Shown here piece by piece: positions 32,510 through 42,581 of a DNA stretch of 64,000 nucleotides. Position 1 is the stretch's first letter; each line of letters opens with the position of its first letter. The position numbers and the translations under genes are program-made. The notes beneath the pieces were generated by a model that saw only the letters and a list, made by a program, of their open reading frames with translations, did not search any database and was not told where the DNA came from. The stretch is from Diphasiastrum complanatum. Taxonomy: Eukaryota > Streptophyta > Lycopodiopsida > Lycopodiales > Lycopodiaceae. Location: NCBI GenBank assembly GCA_029204225.1, contig CM055102.1, positions 61,854,668 through 61,918,667 on the forward strand. The letters are read 5' to 3'.

Positions 32510-34600
32510 ATGGATTCCCAAGGGAAAGCCAGTCCTATCATGGACAAGCTTGATGGAGCCAATTACCATCTGTGGAAATTTAAGATGAAAATTGTACTAA
32601 TGGCTAAAGAATTGTATGATGTTGTTACAGGTGCAAAAGAGAAACTCGAAGCAGATGATGCAACAATCTCCAGATGGAAGTTGAAGGATGGAAAGGCTTT
32701 CGCGCTGATCATCCTCAACAAGTCGGATACCCAAATCGGCCATCGAAAGAAGTCTGGGACATCTTGAGCACACTATACAAAGTGCGAGATATAGCTTCCA
32801 AGCTACATCTCAGGAAAAAAATTTACTCCCTCAAGATGGCGAATGGTGATTCCCTGCATAATCACATCAACCAATTCAAGAACCTACTGAAGCAAATAGC
32901 CATTGTCGGATCTGTCATAGGTGATCAAGACGCAGTGATGCAACTGCTTACAAGCTTACCAAGCTCATACGATAGTTGGGTGATGATCATCACGACACAT
33001 CCAGAACTGACTCTTTCGAGAGTCATTACTATGTTGTTGCAGGAAGACACGCGGAGGAACGAAGCCTCAAGTTCCTCAGCTGATTCTCACGCCTTGTACA
33101 CCAACAAGAGCACGACTAAGCAGAAGAAGAAGAAAGGCCCGAAGCAATCAAAGCCAAACCAGAAACCAGCACAGCACAAAGAACGGTCAAATCTGTAGGC
33201 GAAGAAAAAGCTGTTTAGCAGATACTACAAGCGAAACAACCACGAAATTCAAGATTGTCGGATACTGCAAGAAAAGAACAACAACAAGGGACAGTTGAAT
33301 CAAGTGGCAAATGCAGTTATAGAAGTTCCACAGCCTATTCAAGAAGCGGATCATGATGCCTTCATGACCAGCCATCAAGGAGCATCCGACGACAGTTCTT
33401 GGTTCTTGGATTCTGGAGCCATCAGCACATGTACACCTTACAGTACCAAGAAATATGTTCACCTTGGTGACAATAGCACACAAGCTATTAAAGGTGAAGG
33501 TACTGTGAAATTGAGTTTTGCAAATGATCAATCTAAGCTACTCTCTAAAGTCATGTATGTACCCAATTTATCTATGAATCTACTCTCTATAAGCAGTCAC
33601 AAATCTAGGACATAGAGTAGAATTCGAATGTGATCATTCAAGCGAAACAACCACGAAATTCAACACTATCGGATACTGCAAGCAAACAATTAACAAGGGA
33701 CAGTCGAATGAAGTGGCAAATGCAGCTACAGAAGCTCCACAACCTATTCCAGAAGCGGATCATGATGCCTTCATGACCAGCCATCAAGGAGCATTCGGCG
33801 ACCGTTCTTGGTTCCTTGATTCCGGAGCCACTCAGCACATGACAAGCCTCATTGGCTGTTTCGAGTCCTATACACCTCGAACGCTACTCTCTAAAGTCCT
33901 GTATGTACAAAACTTATCTACGAATCTGCTCTCTGTAAGCAGGATCACAGATCTAGGACATAGAGTAGAATTCGAATGTGATCAGTGCAAAGTAGTTGAT
34001 AGGACAGGCAAGATCCTAGCACTCAGAAAGAGGCATGGATACTTGTATAAATTAAATCATTGCTTTCCTGACTCTAGTCGGGCTCTCAGTACTTCTATTC
34101 ATGAAAATAAAAGTTTACTTTGGCATTATAGAATTGGTCACTTGAATCATGTTGTTGTACAACAAATGTCTAGACAATCTATTGTTCTTGATCTCGACTA
34201 TCCTCGTGATAAAGTCGAGTTACCTGTCTGTCAAGACTATCTAGTTGGTAAACAGACTAGGAAATCATTTAAATGAAGCCATCAGCATATTGCTAGAGGA
34301 TTGCTAGACATTGGACATTCAGACATTTGTGGCCCGATGAAAAATCCATCGCTGAAGGATGCAAAGTATTTTATAACTTTTATTGATGAATTTTCCAGAA
34401 GAACTATGGTGTACTTTATAAAGAAGAAATCAGAAGCCTTCAACTGCTTCATAATCTTCAAGGAGCGTGCAGAAAAGGAGACTAGAAGGACGATCAAGGT
34501 CTTAAGGTCAAACAATGGTGGAGAATATATCTCTACCAAGTTTAAGGAGTACTGCCAAAGCCAAGACATTGAGCAGCAATTCATCACTCCTTACAGTCCG
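32510..34600 (+). pseudogene. Copia element D gag-pol, truncated in integrase
   Basis: Gag begins MDSQGKASPIMDKLDGANYH and shifts frame near 32750 into VWDILSTLYKVRDIASKLHL and SVIGDQDAVMQLLTSLPSSY. It ends in a Lys-rich stretch; no intact CCHC knuckle is visible. Two protease segments follow in tandem (WFLDSGAIS and WFLDSGATQHMTS). The GAG-pre-integrase block (LLWHYRIGHLNHVVVQQMSR) and integrase (HSDICGPMKNPSLKDAKYFI, LRSNNGGEYISTKFKEY, FITPYSPE) come next. The sequence breaks off at about 34600, just before the expected NGVAERKN motif. Reverse transcriptase, RNase H and the 3' LTR are missing. Confidence 0.87.
33229..34000 (+). repeat. Tandem duplication of the protease segment in element D
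   Basis: The block at 33229-33637 recurs at 33638-34000. Both contain AGCGAAACAACCACGAAATT, CCTTCATGACCAGCCATCAA, the LDSGA codons, CTACTCTCTAAAGTC and CATAGAGTAGAATTCGAATG. The first copy has lost part of the sequence after DSGA and has a frame break. The second keeps LDSGATQHM and runs into the pre-integrase domain. The duplicated unit is roughly 0.4 kb. Confidence 0.85.
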
Positions 34601-35572
34601 GAACGTGCAGCTTGTGCATCTGCTACGGCCTCGTCCCTTTTTGTTGTGTTGTTCTCAAAGGTCGTCTGCATGTTGGAGACCTTCAGTTGGAACTGGTTCT
34701 GGAGGTGGAGCATTTGCTGTTGTTGCTGATTGTATGTGGTAAGGTTTTGGATCTGCAGCTGTTATTGCTTGTTTTCCACTTCCAGCCTTGTTTTTTCCTT
34801 CTGAAGGTCCGCCATAATGCCATCGTCGAACTGTCGATTGTGGGATGGCTGGCTTCTTGGTGCTTGAATAGACATCCTTGAGCTCTTTGATGGCAGCAGC
34901 TGCCCGAGATCTCAACTGTTTGGTGACCAGCATGTGGAGGAGATATCCACATTTGGTAGTTGGTTTCCTGGCTTTCACGGCCCCGCATAGCTTCTCTGAT
35001 ATCTTCTCATCTCACTTGTAGTTCTGAGTGGGATCATCCATAGTGATGGTCAAGGAGAAGAGATCGCTTGGTGGAATGCGATCCATCTTGGCAGTATGGA
35101 CTTCGACCATGGTGACGAGAATTTCTAACGTCGTCCGGAGATGAGGATCTCTGAGGAGGCGGATGGCGATCCCATCGTTGGTTTGGGCAATAGTTCTGTC
35201 ATCCTTTGTCAAAAACTTGGTAGAATACTTGGCATCATAACTCGTGCCCTTGCCATGGATCGTCTCTCCGACATTAGGAATTCCAATGCTCTGTATATGC
35301 TCAGGAGAGATGTTGATGATGGTGGAGCTGTCGGCCTTAGATGTGATTTTGAAAGTCTGGAACTCATCCGAGTATGTCGAGTAGGCAGCTTGGATCAGGC
35401 TCTCACTCTGTTGATGAAGGAAGTATTTCAGATCGAAGCCAAGGTTCGTAAGGATGTCCTTGGTGGATAAGCTGGTCAGGATACTGCTTGATACAGATCA
35501 TAAAGATATCTCCTGAATACCACCTAGGGGTTTATGACGATGGAGCGAGAGCGAGGAGTCGCGGGAGGCCAT
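34601..35572 (-). pseudogene. Unidentified minus-strand ORF with C-terminal coiled coil
   Basis: From an ATG at 35572-35570 (MASRDSSLSLHRHKPLGG) one frame stays open to about 34880 except for two TGA codons near 35500 and 35013. Typical pieces are DILTNLGFDLKYFLHQQ, IGIPNVGETIHGKGTSYDAK, LLRDPHLRTTLEILVTMVEV and LCGAVKARKPTTKCGYLLHM. After a frame change a Gln/Lys/Glu-rich coiled-coil-like end follows (MADLQKEKTRLEVENKQ, LHLQNQFQLKVSNMQTTFEN). I do not recognise the family. It lies downstream, in the same orientation, of the gypsy integrase and may be an extra 3' ORF of that element. It could equally be the gag or capsid-like first ORF of another retroelement. It is truncated at copia element D. 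Confidence 0.5.
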
Positions 35573-36239
35573 GGTAGTAGTGATTCTAAATTGTTTTGGC
35601 AAGTTTGAAAATTCTGACAAATTTTGGCATGAACTCGAGAGCAGGAATCTAGAATGAATTCATGGAGAGAATGGAGGAGGTCTATATGTAGACTTTTTTG
35701 GTCAGGAATTCGCAACTCTACCCATAAATCATCCTCAGTGTCCACGATTTCCTAATGTGGGTCGCAAATTTTGAGGCAGTGTTCTGAGGGTCAACAAATT
35801 CCTATAAGTGTTTTTTGTGCACTAAAATAGAAAAAAAATTTAACAGTGCAAAAATGTTTCTGATCAGAATTTGCAGAGAGGACAGAGAAATCGTGGAGAT
35901 AATTCTAAGCTTCAGCGAATTGTCTGCGAATTCTGTTAGTGAGTATCTGATGCAAAAAACTGATTTTTTTCTATTTTTAGAAAGTTTGTCTCTAATTCAG
36001 AATTTTTTTGGGTCAAAAATGAATCGTGCTTACTAAAGAAGGTGGTGGGCGAATTCTATCTGATGTGATGGTGAAACAAAAGTTCTTAAAAAGAATTATT
36101 CTTGTGGTTTACACAGAAAAAGACTGATTGTAGGCCTGATCTGATAATATCTTGATGTTCTGAAACAAGAAAACACAGTAAAAGAATTATGAAATGGCAA
36201 GCAGACAGGAAAGTATAAGGAAGAAAAATTATGAAAGAA

Positions 36240-37370
36240 AACAACTAATACATATCAAAATAAAAGCAGGGCTCATTGTACTTTTGCAGTCTGCTCCCAA
36301 TGACCACAATGTCTAAAAAATTGTCTTGTAGAGTTTGGAGTTGGAAATATCCGGAGGCAAATATCTGTTGAATGACATAAGGTCCTTGGCCAGAAAATTT
36401 GAGTTTTCCTTTAAATGCTTTGGCTTGGTATAGCAGAACCTTATCTCCGACCTGAAACTCTTTGAGTTTTAAGGATCGATCATGTCATGTCTTTTGTCGA
36501 TGTTTGTGGACTTGTTGAGCATGGATGCTGATCTGTCGTGTTTCACATAATTGTTCCATATGAAATAATCTATTTGCTAGGATCTGTCGAGTATCTAGCT
36601 CAAGATTATATGCTACTCGAAGGGATGGAATATAGAATTCTACAGGCATAATGGCTTCTTGGCCATATAATATCTGAAAAGGGGTTAAGCTTGTGGCTCG
36701 CTTCGGGGTAGTGCGGTAGGCCCATATAGCAGCATGAAGTTTTAGTTCCCAATCTGATCGGCTGGATTCGACAGTTTTGGTGAGAACGCCACTTACGATT
36801 TTGTTTGTGGATTCCGCCTGGCCATTGCATCGTGGATAATACGGAGAACTTTTGCGGTGTACCACAAAAAAATTTGAAAGGAGATCTGCTATGACAGAGT
36901 TAAGGAAATGTGTACCCCTATCACTGATAAGTTCTAGAGGACATCCAAAACGAATGATAACTTGTTCATAGAGAAATTTTGCGGTAGAACGAGCGTCAGC
37001 ATTGTGAATAGCTCTTGCTTCAGCCCATTTGGTACAATAGTCCGTAGCTACTATGATGTAACAATATTGTGTATGCCGAGCAGCGGGACTAATGAGTCCA
37101 ACATAATCAATATTGATCAGTGGTTAAAGAGTGTAAAGGCATGTAGTCGGTCTTTTGAAAACGTTTTGTGCATTGGCAGACATCACAGGCTTTGTGTAAT
37201 TGTGCGTATCCTTGAAGAGTGTTGGCCACCAAAAACCGGCCAAGAGAATTTTCCTAGCATTCATTTCAGAAGAGAAATGACATGCTCCGATACCTTCATG
37301 AGTGAGAGAAAGTGAGAGAAATGACAGAGGGTATTTCACCTTCAGTAAGACAACGTTGGATGATTCCATC
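36240..37370 (-). pseudogene. Ty3/gypsy integrase
   Basis: Reading down the minus strand, the zinc-binding region is HEGIGACHFSSEMNARKILL followed by FWWPTLFKDTHNY. The catalytic core follows with DYCTKWAEARAIHNADA, LISDRGTHFLN and YYPRCNGQAESTNKIV. Then come WAYRTTPKRATSLTPFQILY and the C-terminal VGDKVLLYQAKAFKGKLKFS. A frameshift separates the zinc finger from the core near 37130, and more lie near 36865. Integrase inserts element cDNA into chromosomes; this copy is broken. Confidence 0.85.
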
Positions 37371-38285
37371 TAATCCTTGCTTGTACTGTTGGCCTGCAAT
37401 TAACGTATAAGGTTTGGTTTTCAGGACCAACGCACGTTGTTTAGGTTTAGATAAGGAAGGATCCATCTGCCCTAAGGTTAAATATTCGGTGATTTCCTTG
37501 GCCCATACAAGTGTAGAGTCAACCTGGAATAAGATGGCATCAGGTAAATCATTGTTGACGTCTTGATCTGGGGTGGGTAGGTTAGGGATTCGGGACAGAT
37601 GATCGGCTAAAAAATGTTGAACTCCTTTATGAACAACGATCCTAAACTCAAATTCTCGCAATAATAGGATCCATCGAGTAATGCAACCTGTTGTGCAAGT
37701 CTTGTTGATAAGGTACGATAGTGCTTGATGATCAGTGAAGAAGGCAAAAACTTTTCCTAGTAGATAATGGCGAAACTTCTGAACCGCATAGACCATTGCC
37801 AAGGCTTCACGCTCGGTAGTGGTATAATTGACTTCAGCAGGTATCAATTTTCTACTAATAAAGTGGATTGGGTAATCCTTTTTGAATTCTCCCGGTTGGA
37901 TGAGCACTGCTCCAATGGCATACTTGGATGCATCGGTATGTACATGGAATTCTTTGGAATAGTCAGGAGCCCGGAGGATAGGTGCATTGGTATGGGCTTC
38001 TTTGAATTGATTAAATGCAACGCGTTGTTCATCAATCCATTTGGGGACGACAACTACTTTGTAGATTAACCGTGCTTTATTAGCAAAGTCAAAAATAGAG
38101 CACCGATTGTAGTTGGCGTGGCCAAGGAACGAATACACTTCGTAGATGGTACGTGATTCCGGTAGATTTTGAATGATGAGGATCTTTTCGGGGTCAGTTG
38201 CGATGCCATTTTTTGAAATGATATTGCCTAACACAATATCGTGTATTAGTCGGCACCACTGTGACCAGAATCCAGCCGGCACCAA
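37296..38285 (-). pseudogene. Ty3/gypsy reverse transcriptase thumb and RNase H
   Basis: An open frame of about 320 codons on the minus strand contains VLGNIISKNGIATDPEKI, TIYEVYSFLGHANYNR, FHVHTDASKYAIGAVLIQPG (RNase H Asp), YTTTEREALAMVYAVQKFRH (Glu), FFTDHQALSYLINK (Asp) and HFLADHLSRIPN. It runs on towards the integrase zinc finger. The first half of the reverse transcriptase lies at 40186-39675, separated by a 1.4-kb insertion. The ATG at its upstream end is accidental. Confidence 0.88.
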
Positions 38286-38289
38286 TTGT

Positions 38290-38985
38290 AATGAAGCTTC
38301 GAGTTAGTTAAGTTTGATGTATGTCCGGGCGGTTTGCTTAGAGGGAAGTCACCCACATCGGGACCCCCGATCTGGCATGGCACCAAGTTGGATCTCAATG
38401 TTGGTTTCCGAACTTCAAGTTGGTTAAGTTTGATCGTTGTTGGCGAGTTGGGTGTCAAGTGGGTTTGGACAACAAGAGTTGAAGGCTGGGAAACTAAGTT
38501 GTGGTTCCCGGCTCCCTTTGGGATGCCTGCGCAACACTACAATATGCAAAAATGAACTATCTTTTACACAGTGTCGGCTTTTCCCAAAAGGCGACAGTGT
38601 CGAATTTTTTCAATACTTCAATATAGTTCACAAATTCAACTTTTTGTGATAGCGTCGGCTTTTTCGCATTTCCCCGAAATGTGACAGTGTCGGCTTTTTG
38701 CGACAATGTAGGCTTTTTTCCAAAAAGCGACACTTGCTTTCAACTTCTTCCTTTCAATTATTTTGAAGAAGTTAACTTGTTTTAAGGGCACTATCGGCTT
38801 TTTAAAGGATAGTGTCACCTTTTTAAAGGCACAGTTGGCTTTTTCGCAAAATCCTGAAGAGAGAGAAAACCTGACAGTCGTCTATTTTCAACAAAGAATG
38901 TTCCAGGCACTTTCCAAAATTTGTGGTGTGAGGAAGCCACTTCACGTAAAATTCGAAGTGAGAGAATTTGCGACGTCCTCGTCCG
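38290..38985. repeat. Insert in gypsy element with repeated GTGTCGGCTTTTT motifs
   Basis: Between 38570 and 38850 the motif (A)GTGTCGGCTTTTT(C)GC and close variants occur six or more times, some followed by reverse-complement forms such as AAAAAGCGACAC. The stretch 38300-38560 also repeats a phrase (CTTCRAGTTRGTTAAGTTTGAT). It has no coding capacity. The segment at 31210-31440 in the LTR of element D has related GCGAAAAACGCGACACTGTG motifs in the opposite direction, so this may be a dispersed repeat family. Confidence 0.6.
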
Positions 38986-39674
38986 CGTCAACATTCCCTG
39001 ATTCGTTGACCGTGTTTACTATGTATAGTTGTCACAAAAGCCAAATACTTCCAAGTACAACGGCTTACCTAATTAGGTGACAAATATTTACTGTAATTAA
39101 TACATGGAATAATTGTATAAATAGATCATCCAGGCACACTCTACGTGATGCTCCGTCCATGAGGCGAATGATTTTGAGCCTCCCAGTTATGCCGTCATTT
39201 TGGTTGTGATTGCTATTTTATTGTGCTTCAGTGTAATATAGCAGCAACACGTTTTTCTATCTATGAATAATGTAGATGAGTGCTTGTTGTGATTGAATGC
39301 ACTTTATCGCTGTTTGATCATGCTTGTTAACTCACTCTGATAAGAACACGAACGTCTACGACTCCTTCGCTTCTGATCAGACAATGACGCTTGAGATATC
39401 ATATTGCTCTTTCATCTATTTCAGAACTAAACTTCTGACTAAACACATTTTTCAGTAATACCACACACAAACCATTTCTAATATCTTCGGTGGACTATAC
39501 TCTGTTTGTTTTTGTGAGTATGAACTAATTTATAAGATCTTGTTGGGCAATAGAACACTTAAGCTATGATTATACTCAGCATAAATAATCTATTAGATTT
39601 TTTTTGCATCTAGCAACCCATTGTAGCGGGATAGCTGTTTCACAAATATTCCTGCTCTCTTCTCCGTTCGTGTT
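38986..39674 (+). mobile_element. LTR-like repeat F (plus orientation) with internal leader
   Basis: About 690 bp are an inverted copy of 40473-41170. It begins (C)GTCAACATTC and has TGTATAAATAGATCATCC (TATA box and likely start) near 39113. It passes a GCATCTAGCA phrase near 39615 that may be the LTR end, followed by about 60 bp also shared with the other copy. It interrupts the gypsy reverse transcriptase. Confidence 0.65.
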
Positions 39675-40462
39675 CTCCATATCTGGCATTCTTCAGGGTT
39701 CAGGGAGATGCCGAATCGTTGACATTGGATAAAATTTTTCTTAAGCACAGACAGATGTCGTGATTCTTCTGAATGTGCACCTAAATTATCCAAGTAAACT
39801 TCTAGGCTGTCGCCCATCTGCTGAGAAAAGGCAGCTTGCATAACACGTTGGAAGGTGCTAGGAGCATTACAGAGACCAAAAGACATGACTTTCCAACAGA
39901 AGGTTCTCCATTCTGTGGCAAAAGCGGTTTTATGTTGATCTTCTTCAGCAATTTGGATCATATTATATCCGCTAAAGCCATCTAAAAAAGAGTAGGCCTC
40001 ATCTCTTGCGAGATTTTCTAGGATGGATTCTCCGAAAGGTAATGGAAAATGATCACGTTCTGTAACGGCATTAAGTTTCTTAAAATTGACACAGATCCGA
40101 AGTTTTCCATTTTTCTTAGGAACGATGACGATTGGGGACACCCACTCAGTATGTTCAATTTCATAGATGAATCTTGCATCTAGCAAGCGTTGGAGTTGAA
40201 TGCGTGCGGGTTTGAGTTTGCCAGATGAATCAATGGTGACAGAGCTATCTCGATTTCCAAAGGTGACTCACCCTTTGCTCCAGTCGTGAATTACTCGTGC
40301 ATTGGTGAGCCATGGGCGACCAAGTAGTAACTCATAGGAATAGGCATTACTAGAAATATCAAGTACTACTAAATCTACAGAAAACTTTAGACCTCTTAGT
40401 TTGATCAGCACTTGCGGAAGGAAACCAGTAGGTCGAACCACACTTTGATCATGATGGGACAA
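39675..40462 (-). pseudogene. Ty3/gypsy protease-linker and reverse transcriptase, first half
   Basis: The minus strand reads SYELLLGRPWLTNARVIHDW (end of the protease region), then, after one in-frame TGA at about 40268, the reverse transcriptase: WVSPIVIVPKKNGKLRICV, SILENLARDEAYSFLDGFSG, MSFGLCNAPSTFQRVM and SLEVYLDNLGAHSEESRHL. The usual YxDD box is YLDN, so the second catalytic Asp is lost. The frame breaks at LNPEECQIW where repeat F starts, and resumes at 38285. No enzyme activity is expected. Confidence 0.88.
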
Positions 40463-40472
40463 GGGAGATAGA

Positions 40473-41170
40473 AGAACGCGAACGGAGAAGAGAGCAGGAA
40501 TGTTGCGGAACAGCTCTCCCGTTACAATCAGTTGTTAGATGCAAAAACAGTCTAATAGAAAGCTTATGCTAAATGTAATCACGGCTTTAAGTGTTCTAAT
40601 TGCCCAACAGGATCTTAAAAATTAATGCATACTCTCAAAAACAAGAGTACAGTCCACAGAAGAGATTAGAAATGGTTTGTGTGTGGTATTACTGGAAATC
40701 AAATTCAATGTGAAGTTTGGTTCTGAAAGAGCAGTATGATATCACGAGTTCCTCAGGCGTCAAAGACAGCCATCGTCTGATCAGAAACTAGGGAGTCGTA
40801 GACGTCCGTGTTCTGATCAGATTGAGTAAACAAGCGCGATCAAACAACGATAAAGTGCATTCAATCACAACAAGCATTCATCTACGTTATACACAGATAG
40901 AAAAGTTGCTGCTGCTATATTACTCTGAAGCACAATACAAATAGCAATTACAACCGAAAATTGACGGCGTAACTGGGAGGCTCAAATAATACTCTCATGG
41001 ATGGAGCAACCAATAATCTGTGCTTGGATGATCTATTTATAGATTTCATCCGTGTATTAACTACATTGAATGTTTGTCACCTAATTAGGAAAGTCGTTGT
41101 ACTTGGAAGTATATGACTTTTCTGACAACTATACATAATATATACGATCAACAAATCAAGAATGTTGACA
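40473..41170 (-). mobile_element. LTR-like repeat R (minus orientation) with internal leader
   Basis: This is the inverted partner of 38986-39674. Read on the minus strand it starts TGTCAACATT at 41170 and has ATCTATAAATAGATCATCC near 41040. It reaches GCATCTAACA at about 40533 and then a shared leader of about 60 bp. It abuts the gypsy protease region. The two copies face each other across about 0.8 kb of gypsy pol. Confidence 0.68.
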
Positions 41171-42385
41171 TTATAAAACTCACATTTGTCCATTGCAATG
41201 AGGTATAGAGTTGTTGAATGACATCGGAAATGTGCCAACTCGAACTCAACCACTGTGTAGTGACATCTAAGGAGCTAAGCTTTATAAATGGGATTGCCAA
41301 GTTATTTATATGTTTTTCTTATTTGAAAGCTTAATGTACTTATGCACTGATTGTCTAGTATAGGTTAATATGTTAATTGAGTTTGTATCAAAAATCATCA
41401 AGCAAAATGTCTGGCACATTTTTGGTCCCTCGAAAACTACCTATAAATTTCGCATTCAACAATTTATGAAAATAGAAAAGTTTCAATATAGAAAACAAAT
41501 CTAGTCTTTAATAACGCATTGTGAATAAAATGAACAGCTATCCCTGTTTAGATTAGACAAGATTTAACACGAATGGCTTGGCCATGTCTCAAAACAGTCT
41601 TTAGATTCTTAGAGGCATTGTTAACAACTCAAAACTCATAACTAATCGCAAGAGTAAAGGCTAAACATCTGTTACATTTCTCTCAACTTGTGTTCTAAGG
41701 AACAGCAGAGACACAAGCCAGACCTTCCAAAATGAGATTAATATAAACATAAATGCTTTGATACTCTATGAACTGGTATACAGATGCACCTAGTCGTAAT
41801 CTACCCTCCAGACAAAGTGAAAATGACAGTGCATTTGAATGATGCGAGATACGAAATAGCTCTTTTTGTTAAACTGAATAATTTTGGAACAATAATCATC
41901 ATTTACTCGGTGTACAACTATAGCAACACAACAACGAAATCACAGTTGCTCTATTCCCAGCCTTTCCCGTTTCAAGGTATAGTCAAGGAGTCGCTGAAAC
42001 CATCCACATATACCCCTAATCTGATTAGCTTGCTTTTGGAATAGTTTGATCTCGTAAAATAATCTCAGATATCATGCAAACCTCTGTCAGTTAGTTTAAA
42101 CATTCATAAATTTCTTATCTTCCACGAAATTTTTGAAAACAAACTATCAAAGACCATCATTCACAAATCAAGCAGTGATACTACTATATGCCTGAATACT
42201 GCTGTATTCAACAAACTAGATATTTGCCATTTTAATCTCACCTATGTTTTGAATATAAGTTTAATACTTGGCATTTGTGAATAGTTAAATTAGGTTGGAA
42301 TCTGACTCAGAATTGCTAGACATCCAAGCATGTCCATGGCAGGCGCATCTACAGGTACATTAATACAAATAACATGGCAACTTTG

Positions 42386-42387
<2 letters not shown>
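41171..42387. other. Intergenic, no gene seen
   Basis: AT-rich sequence between the retroelement nest and the 3' end of the UBP1-like gene. It probably includes the 3' UTR of that gene near its right end. No other feature is supported. Confidence 0.5.

Positions 42388-42419
<32 letters not shown>
42388..42419. repeat. (GA)n microsatellite
   Basis: A short GA run of about 32 bp near the 3' end of the UBP1-like gene. It may lie within its 3' UTR (CT on the transcribed strand). Confidence 0.9.
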
Positions 42420-42421
<2 letters not shown>

Positions 42422-42581
42422 TTGTATTTTGCAAATGGCCACTAAATGTATTGAACTTAGTATACAAAAGGGCTAAAAAGACATAAACCATCTTCAAGTG
42501 AACTTCCAAGTTTGAAATCGTCAAGCAGAGAAATTTCAAAAGCTTATAAGCAACACCTGATAGTCTTAATTGCAGTTTTTA

